A DNA stretch of 64,000 nucleotides from positions 248,001 through 312,000 of the forward strand of contig VIIQ02000091.1 in assembly GCA_007449985.2 (NCBI GenBank). The letters run 5' to 3'. Of this stretch, positions 57,410 through 64,000 are shown piece after piece (within the stretch, counting starts at the first letter, position 1; each line of letters starts with the position of its first letter). The translations under genes were made by a program, and so were the position numbers. Source of the stretch: Desmodesmus armatus. Taxonomy: Eukaryota; Chlorophyta; Chlorophyceae; Sphaeropleales; Scenedesmaceae. The notes beneath the pieces were generated by a model that ran no database searches, was not told the origin of the DNA, and worked only from the letters and a program-made list of their open reading frames with translations.

Positions 57410-57775
57410 ATGCAGTGGTACATCGTTGCTACCAGCGCTCTGCCTGCGGAGCGCTCTTCATGCAAGCTGGCAGCTCAGCCCAACAGTGCAGTTCAGGCTG
57501 CCCGCCTCTTGGAGGCAGCTCTGGCTGCACCATCGTCATCCCAGCGGTCTGGCAGCGATCAGGATTCCTGTGAGACCCCCAGGGCATCACAACCCTCCGT
57601 GACCATGGGTTCAGCAGCAAGCTGGTCCAACACAAGCAACTTCAGCATCAGCAGTGAGGCAGCCCCCCGTACCCCAGTATGCCCCAGCGCCCCACTGCGC
57701 CCTAGGCCCTGCTGGGCCCTCGTTCCTGCCTGTGAGCTGACATCAAAGTCTATCGTGAACCAGCAAGCCTACTGA
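57410..57775 (+). CDS. small unknown protein, paralogue 1 of a locally duplicated family
   Basis: A 121-codon frame starting MQWYIVATSALPAERSS and ending in a stop at 57773-57775. Composition is Ser/Ala/Pro-rich and probably largely disordered. Its features are NSAVQAARLLEAALA (a short helix), a Ser/Thr/Asn-rich centre (SWSNTSNFSISSEAAP) and the tail CPSAPLRPRPCWALVPACE. The same order of blocks occurs in the frame at 63211-63717 on the same strand (QWCIL, NSAAQACALLDAALH, CPRAPLRPRPPIVLCPAIE). Conservation of protein blocks between diverged copies argues that both are real. No known family or function. Both starts sit in an ATCATG context. Confidence 0.6.
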   Translation: MQWYIVATSALPAERSSCKLAAQPNSAVQAARLLEAALAAPSSSQRSGSDQDSCETPRASQPSVTMGSAASWSNTSNFSISSEAAPRTPVCPSAPLRPRPCWALVPACELTSKSIVNQQAY

Positions 57776-60700
57776 AGGCATCGCCAGCAGCACCAGCAGA
57801 CATCCTGAAGGCATGGTGTGCCCCCTACAGGCATCCCTGCCCTGTACCAATGGGTTACACGTGCATCGTGATTTTATCTCTTACAGTGCTGTCTGGGATC
57901 AGTGCAGCTACAGCTGCTGGCTTGTGACCCACCAGTGATATTCTTGCCATGCTTTTCGCTGCCAGGTGTATAGCGAGTGCGCAGTTGCGTGCTGGCCGCT
58001 TGCGCTTGTGGGTGTGGTGCATAATGAAATTGTTTGTGTCATGGGAGGTTGCATTCTCCGCAGCTCTCTAGTTGGGTAGGGTAGGCCCACCATGGCACAT
58101 GTGTGCATGCGTGCAACGCTTACACAGATCTGCCATGGTCCCTGTTCATGTCTGTTAGCGTAGACTATTCACATGCTCATCAGCACAGGGTGTGCTGATT
58201 AGCACATGTTGTGTGCGAGAGTGTCATTCGGCTAGCCTGCCTTTTTTGTCAAGTGAGTGCGGCGCCATGCGCGCCGCGGCATGTTGCGGGCAGAGTTCAC
58301 ACCCCCGCATAACTCTGCTGGCTCTTATTACTGTCCACGCCCATGCTTGCCACTACAGGCAACTGTGGTTGGTGTGGACACCTTTCCGCTGCTAGCCGTA
58401 TGTCGGCTGGTGTCACTGCTGGTGCACATGCATGTGTGTGATAAGGCGGCGCTTGTCTTCCTCCACACACCCCTTGCCCCGGGGCACATAGCCCTCCGGC
58501 GACCACCTGTGATTATGCAGTTCCAGTGTCAACATTTGACATGGTGGTCTGGGGTCCATGTTTGCTGGACTTGCATGCTGGCCAGCATCTACTGCCTGCG
58601 GTGCTGTCTGCTGGCACATGTGCTGTCGTGAGCGTGGCACGTTCACGCATGCGCTGGCGCCAAGGAATCAAGGCGCCAGCTTCCAAGTGGGCTTGGAGTG
58701 GCCCACCTAATGTGCGAGTATGTTTGGGGATGGAGTACCTTGCGGCTTGAATATTGTGTATGTGGTTTAGGTGTGAGAAGGTAGCAGGCATGGGCAGTGC
58801 GTTTGTGGATTCAGGTATCACCTTTCAGAAGGGAGTGCTTGCCTTTTTTGCACCTCAGTGGAGTGGACTTGCGTGAGAGGTGACAGGCTGTTGTGCACAC
58901 AAAGACGGTTTTGTGTGTGGACAGTGATATTTACGCTTGTTTGGTTTTTTATGCCAGCAAGGCCGGCAGAATGTGGCGAAGGCTGTCAGCACATCACTGG
59001 CATGACTGCTGTTCTGTGCAAATATGCCTGGCAGCCTGCCTGCAAGCCGCGTGATGCAGTGTATGATTGCTTCGGTCCTGGCTTGCTCCTGAAGCACTGT
59101 CTCGTACGCTTCGGCAGCATGCATGCCAGCAGTGTAGCAGGCATATATTTTGTTCCTCTTGGCCCTATGAGGCAGATTTGGCGCCTGAAGGGGCGGTCAG
59201 GCAAGGCCCTGAAGCAGTCCAGCAGTGTCAAGAAGCAGCAATGGCAGTATCAGTTCCGCTGTGACCTCCACACAAGTGTGTCATTGGCGTGCTGAGGGTG
59301 TGCAACACGGTGTTCCCACCGTGCTACGGATGCGCTAGGTTGTTTCTGCCTTTGCTGCTTGATTTGCAGGACCGCTGTTAGCTAGGCTTTGTGTGTGCCA
59401 TGTGGCGGCATCGCCTGCAGTGCTGTGCCGTGCCGTGTCAGAACGCTTGGGGTGTGCATGCGGGTGTTTGCAGCTACATTGTTCGCCTAGTGTGGAAGTC
59501 AGTGTGTGGTGCGGTCTGGGAGGGGACCTGAGAGTTACTCTTGCAGGGCATAATCTCAGCTTGTGTAGCTTTGCAGATATTCAGCTCGAGTGCCTGGGAG
59601 TGCTGAGTGGCTTTGATACCATATTATTCAGGCCTGCTGGTGCAGAAGGTGCAGCCCACCATATTGGGCTGACACACTGCGTGCAGCGGCCTATGACATG
59701 TGTCAAGTGGTACTGTGAGAGAGTGCACTTTTCGTGCAGTGTGATGCTGGGGCAGGGTGCTCATGAAGGTTGCTTATGTGGACGAGCGAGCTGAGTTGTC
59801 TGGGCGATGGAAGGGCAGGTGATGGAAGGGTGTGGGTTTGTTTTGGGACAGGCGTCTCTGGGTGGGGTTTTGTGTGCTGGGGAGTGTTGAGGGTGTTTGA
59901 GGGTGGACTGAGTGGCAGTTGTGGTGCAGCACAGTGAGCCATTCAGCTGCAAGAATGCATAGTATGCACATAGCCTTTCAGTGTGAGCTGTAGTGCACAG
60001 ACGAGTGGAGTGGAGTGTTGGTGTCTGTGGGGTTGCTGCTGCATGAAAGATTCACATGCTTGGCATTGATGGATATCCTTGTATATGCTGTGTACACATG
60101 TGGGTGGCTCATGGCAATGTTCATGTGCAGTTGTACGGCACGGAAGCTCCTGCTGTCATGGAGACCCATGCTCAGCTCCTGTTGGTGCATGTCTTTGCGT
60201 GCTCTGGGTGGCTGTACATACCGCACCTGGGGACTGGAAGGCGCCTGTCTCTTTCCCTTGTTATGTATGTGACGCGTTGCAGCAGTTTGCAGTGCTGACC
60301 AGGTGTTGTTGGGCAGAGTCTTGCAGTGTGCAGGGGTTTGTGTCCAGGACATTTGTTGTGGTGTCTGGCAAAGGCTCTTGCCTTGCGTCTGCCTGCTGCA
60401 CCGGCTGTCAGGCCAGGAATGAAGCAGCACAATCGCCATGTTCTCTGGCTCAGGCCGCTGCAGCAGTTGGTTTGGCTGTATTGTTGCAGTGAATACCAGA
60501 TCTGGGTTTTGTGTGTTTGCTTGCTGAGTCTCGGTTGTACGGGTGTGTATGTGTGTCTTGTGTTGTCATGCTCTGTTCTCGGTGCATCGCGTGCGTACTC
60601 ATGTTGTGTTGCTGGTGGCTAAGTGCTGCGCACTGAATGCACTGCATGCCTTCTTGCAGCATGTGAGAGAGCACCGCAAGCAGGCGTGAAGGGTTTGACT

Positions 60701-63210
60701 TCAGTACACATGTGTGAGGAGAGGGTGACCTTTGAGGTGGGTTTCGGCTACGGGAGTCATGTTGTGTCGCTGTTCAAAGCCTCCCACACCTCGCCTGGCT
60801 GGTGTCATGCCTCCTGCGTCTGCCATTTGGCTGCCTTGACAGTGCATGCCATATGGATGAGTCACACACGTGTATGTGTCAGCATCCCTTGTGTGTGTGT
60901 GTCTCAGTATTGTGGGTGCTGCAGTGAGGCCTGTGCTCTGGGGCATCGAGGTTTGCCCTGGAGTTTAAGGACATCAAGGTCCCAGGGTGGGGTCTCCTTG
61001 TGGCAGTTGTGTGGTACCGTACCAGAGTGAGCTGCATGCTTGTGCGCAGGTCAGTGGTGTTGTGACATCAGCCACCGGTGTAGCGCAATGCAAGATGACG
61101 CATACTGGGTGGTGTTGTGTGCAAGACACTTGGACGAGTAGTAGTAGTAGTAGTGTTGTGTGTTGTGAGAAGGTGAATGTGGATATGTCCAATAACCAGT
61201 CACTGTTGCTGGCAGTGTGTCTGTTGGTGCAGCCTTCCGGGCTCACTCGTCGTTTAGAGGTTCGCTACTGTTCAAGTCCTTTTCGCACTGCATCGTAAAG
61301 CCAGCGCTCATGCTTGTGAGGGAGGAGCTCTCCGCCCAAGAAAGCGGCAGGGTTTGCGGTATTTAAAGAATTGGCAGAGTGGGAGGGCGGGCTGCTGCTT
61401 CCTACCCCGAGCACAGCTGGCTGCTGCTGGTGTGGTGTCACTCCAAAGTGACGTGGATCGCCACATCGTGGCACACTGCTGAGAAAACTGTACAAATGTT
61501 CTGCAGGCCTGTGTTTGTGTGGCATGTGGCATTGGTGTGCGTCACTAACCACCATGATGGTGGCCCGACCTGGCAGGCTGCTAAGGACTAGGGCCCCTCC
61601 GGGGTGCTGCCCTTTGTTTCTGGTAAGTAAGGTTAGAGAAAGGCTGGCATGCTTGTTGCTGTGTGCGGCAAATGTCCTTGGAGGTCACTGGCTGGGCTGT
61701 GTGTGCAAGGTTGGAGAGTGTTTGGCATGCTTGCTGCTGAGTGAGTGAGTGTTCCTTTGCGTTCACTTGCCTGTCTATGTGTATGGGGAGGTGGGACTGG
61801 CATTGTGGGCCAAATTGCAGCCATGCTTGATGGTTTCTGCGCCCTCAGGCATGTTGTGTGCCTTTGTATGTGTTGTGTTTGTATGGTTTGCTCTTGCTGG
61901 TTAGCTGTGTCCCCTTGTCGCTGCCCGTATTGTCAATGCAGCAGTGCAGCCATGCCGAATACAGCGCTTGCATGCCCAGGATCAGCACGTTTGGGGCGGT
62001 GAGTCTCACTGGGTGAGGCCAAGGTGGTGAAGCCAGCAAGGTATCGTAGCGCCAGCATTTGCTGCACGACAGCAGTGGATGAATGGGTAGACTTGGCAGC
62101 CTGCTGCTTGCAGGTCTATGTCAGTTGGCATGTGTGCAAACTTGGAGGCGTTTCACAGGTTGGGCAGATGTTTCTGTGGTTGTGGACAAGTGTGTGATTT
62201 TTGGGCTTGGCTGGTATGTGAACTGCAGCATCCTGAGGTGGGCGTCCCGGGGATGTAACAAGCAAGTTGAACTTTTCTCGAGCTCTGAGGCTCTACAGCA
62301 AGTCTGACACAGCCAGGATGCTGTTGCTTAGCGTTGGTGCAGTGGCAGTAAATTCCAGCAGGCTAGTGGCAGAAGGTAGGAGGGTGACAGAGGGATCCCA
62401 GGGGCAGTCCCCTTCGCCATGCCATGCCAAGGGCTGAAACACTGCAGGTGGGGTGACAAAGCTCACACCAATATGCATGCGGGTATGATGTGTGTCACCA
62501 TGACGTGCACACGTGTCTGTGACGGCAAGTTAGATGGGACTCTGCTCAGCCCTGGCAGACGGGTGGTCAGGGAAGCCCTGCCCAGTCACTGCTCCTTGCA
62601 GGACCTTGCTGAATGCCTCCGGATACAACAACAACAAACAGAGTGAAAAGGTAATGAAGGAAACGCTGATGTGGCAAATTCTGTGCAAGATTGTTCCATG
62701 CACAAGGGCACGGAGGGGGGGGGGGTGCAATGCAAGTGAAAGGCCACTGCACTATCCAGGCTGTGTGACAAACGCCCTTTGAGTTGGTGAGGACTCAAAA
62801 CAGTTGTTGTTACGCATGCACATCCTTACATCTGAGCCCACGTGATATCACGTTATATTTGTCACAATGGCTGTGTTACATTTTTGAAATAATATCATGA
62901 CCGTCTGGCCAAGGATTGGTGCATCTCACGCAAGACTGGGCAGGATCAAGAGTCACCACTTATTTCTTGGCATCACATTTCGTTTACTGTCTTCGGCAGC
63001 CTAGGTAGAGGACACTGCACACCCCAGAGCGATACTAGCCCGCCCCGCCGCTGTTCTGTGGCCTACACAAGACTCGCACAAGGTTCGGTCATAAGGTGCG
63101 CTGTTTTGCCGCTGCAGTTGGCTGGCGTGGTCGATGCAGCACACGACCATCAGCCATCTATCCGCAAGTATCTCCGTCGCTGCATCCTCTGCTTCCTGTT
63201 CAGGCTGATC
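57776..63210. other. 5.4-kb GT-rich stretch without a supportable gene
   Basis: The plus strand is rich in TGTG/GTTT words throughout, with poor, short and Cys/Val/Trp-rich ORFs. In this window that composition marks transcribed but untranslated sense strand. So the region may be a long 3' UTR or intron of the gene at 57410, the 5' part of the gene at 63211, or a plus-strand non-coding RNA. One segment, 59138-59295, reads GIYFVPLGPMRQIWRLKGR and continues plausibly to a stop after an acceptor-like GTAGCAG. It could be an isolated exon but has no partner. A short poly-G run lies at 62716-62726. Confidence 0.45.
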
Positions 63211-63717
63211 ATGGAAACAGCCAACGCTCAGTGGTGCATCCTGCCTAGCCACGCGTGGCCTGGCGAACCAGCAGGAGCCTGCACAGCTGGATCAGGCATC
63301 CTTCAAAACTCAGCGGCCCAGGCCTGTGCCTTGCTGGATGCAGCGCTGCACTGGAGAAGTACCTCATCAGACTACATTTCCCTGTCAGTTGCCCCTGTGA
63401 CGCCCTCCACACGCCCAAGGCAGCAACCCTGGTTTGAAACGCCTGCTGCTGCTGGTGGCAACCCAGGCACGCCCTGCAAGACCCCACAGACCCACACCCA
63501 GCACTTCTTCTTCACTGTGGAGTCTCCCATGGCCAGCAGCAGGAGGCATGCAGGCGATATCAAGGCCAGCAAGGTCGAGGTCGCCTGGAGGGTCGCCCAT
63601 GAGGCAGCCAGCAAGCCAGGGCCAGTCTGCCCTCGGGCCCCACTGCGCCCGCGCCCACCCATCGTGCTTTGCCCAGCAATTGAGATGGGCCTGGGGTTTC
63701 CCCGTACCAACCTGTGA
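63211..63717 (+). CDS. small unknown protein, paralogue 2 of a locally duplicated family
   Basis: A 168-codon frame starting METANAQWCILPSHAW, directly after TGTTCAGGCTGATC; the CAG could be an acceptor, and the frame is open back to 63058. It shares with the 57410 gene the blocks QWCIL/QWYIV, NSAAQACALLDAALH/NSAVQAARLLEAALA and CPRAPLRPRP/CPSAPLRPRP. It carries a longer middle with PGTPCKTPQTHTQHFFFTV and a KASKVEVAWRVAHEAASK helix. It ends FPRTNL at 63714, with TGA at 63715-63717. No signal peptide, membrane helix or known domain is seen. Function unknown. Confidence 0.6.
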   Translation: METANAQWCILPSHAWPGEPAGACTAGSGILQNSAAQACALLDAALHWRSTSSDYISLSVAPVTPSTRPRQQPWFETPAAAGGNPGTPCKTPQTHTQHFFFTVESPMASSRRHAGDIKASKVEVAWRVAHEAASKPGPVCPRAPLRPRPPIVLCPAIEMGLGFPRTNL

Positions 63718-64000
63718 CCCATGGCTGTGATCAGCACGGAGCAACAGCTCTACGAGAGTTTCCTGCTTGTTTTTGTTCAGCTTGAGTGACCAGTGCGCGC
63801 AAGTGGCTTGTTTCAGCCATGCTGCTAGTGTGGGCTTATGTAGGGAGTGCCTTCACTTTATCTCTGCCTCCTTGCCGTAGTCGTGTGCTGTGGCCGTAGG
63901 ACTTGAGTACGGTGTTGTACGCTAGCGTGGTAGGCCTCGTGATCCCCTGTCCCTGTTGTCAATACACTGCTATTCCCGCTTGCGGCTTTTGCTGTCCGTG
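63718..64000. other. downstream flank; nothing recognised
   Basis: Probably the 3' UTR of the gene ending at 63717. No further feature is visible before the window ends. Confidence 0.4.

Noticed and set aside
58858..59794. Plus-strand ORFs in the GT-rich region as genes
   Set aside because: Cys/Trp/Val-rich translations typical of TG-rich DNA; only 59138-59295 looks exon-like and it has no partner exon, so it is mentioned but not called.

Overview
The window looks like nuclear DNA of a green alga, probably a chlorophycean. I infer this from three things. The genes have many short exons joined by GT-AG introns. Both strands carry very many CTG/CAG runs that encode Ala, Gln or Ser tracts. The gene set mixes plant-type proteins (a land-plant-like ankyrin-RCC1 protein, EMC1, CTU2) with a septin, a family found in green algae and opisthokonts but not in land plants. 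I saw no bacterial, organellar or viral gene and cannot name the species. All exon models were spliced by hand from reading frame, splice sites and family resemblance. No transcript data were available.

Layout. At 0.9-4.6 kb (+) is an 11-exon gene whose product carries three copies of a short motif I do not recognise. At 8.6-11.4 kb (-) is a low-complexity, probably nuclear protein of unknown family. At 12.7-13.7 kb is a minisatellite of about 110 bp units. At 14.2-14.7 kb (-) is a small putative membrane protein. At 15.0-26.2 kb (-) is a very large ankyrin-RCC1 protein. At 27.0-29.1 kb (+) is a membrane-anchored class I methyltransferase. A 3 kb non-coding stretch follows, with paired hairpins and a 58-59 bp minisatellite. 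At 32.4-37.5 kb (-) is a septin, with a possible small gene just upstream. At 38.7-41.6 kb (-) is a Qa-SNARE (syntaxin). At 42.8-50.9 kb (-) is EMC1. At 51.3-53.1 kb (+) is CTU2, with no intron in its coding region. At 53.6-55.3 kb (-) is an unknown multi-pass membrane protein; decayed partial copies of it lie in opposite orientation at 56.0-56.8 kb. Two small genes that look like paralogues of each other lie at 57.4 and 63.2 kb (+), separated by 5.4 kb of GT-rich DNA.

The genes are not an operon or pathway cluster. EMC1 and syntaxin both act in the endomembrane system and the methyltransferase may act in the Golgi, but their adjacency is probably chance. Two head-to-head pairs (ankyrin-RCC1/methyltransferase and EMC1/CTU2) share short intergenic regions that may be bidirectional promoters.

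The most interesting signal is a repeated behaviour rather than one gene. In at least three genes (ankyrin-RCC1, syntaxin, EMC1) the introns contain diverged partial copies of the neighbouring exon edge together with its splice site. A related duplication precedes the last exon of the first gene. This is what growth or birth of introns by local tandem duplication would look like, and some copies keep an intact donor and reading frame.
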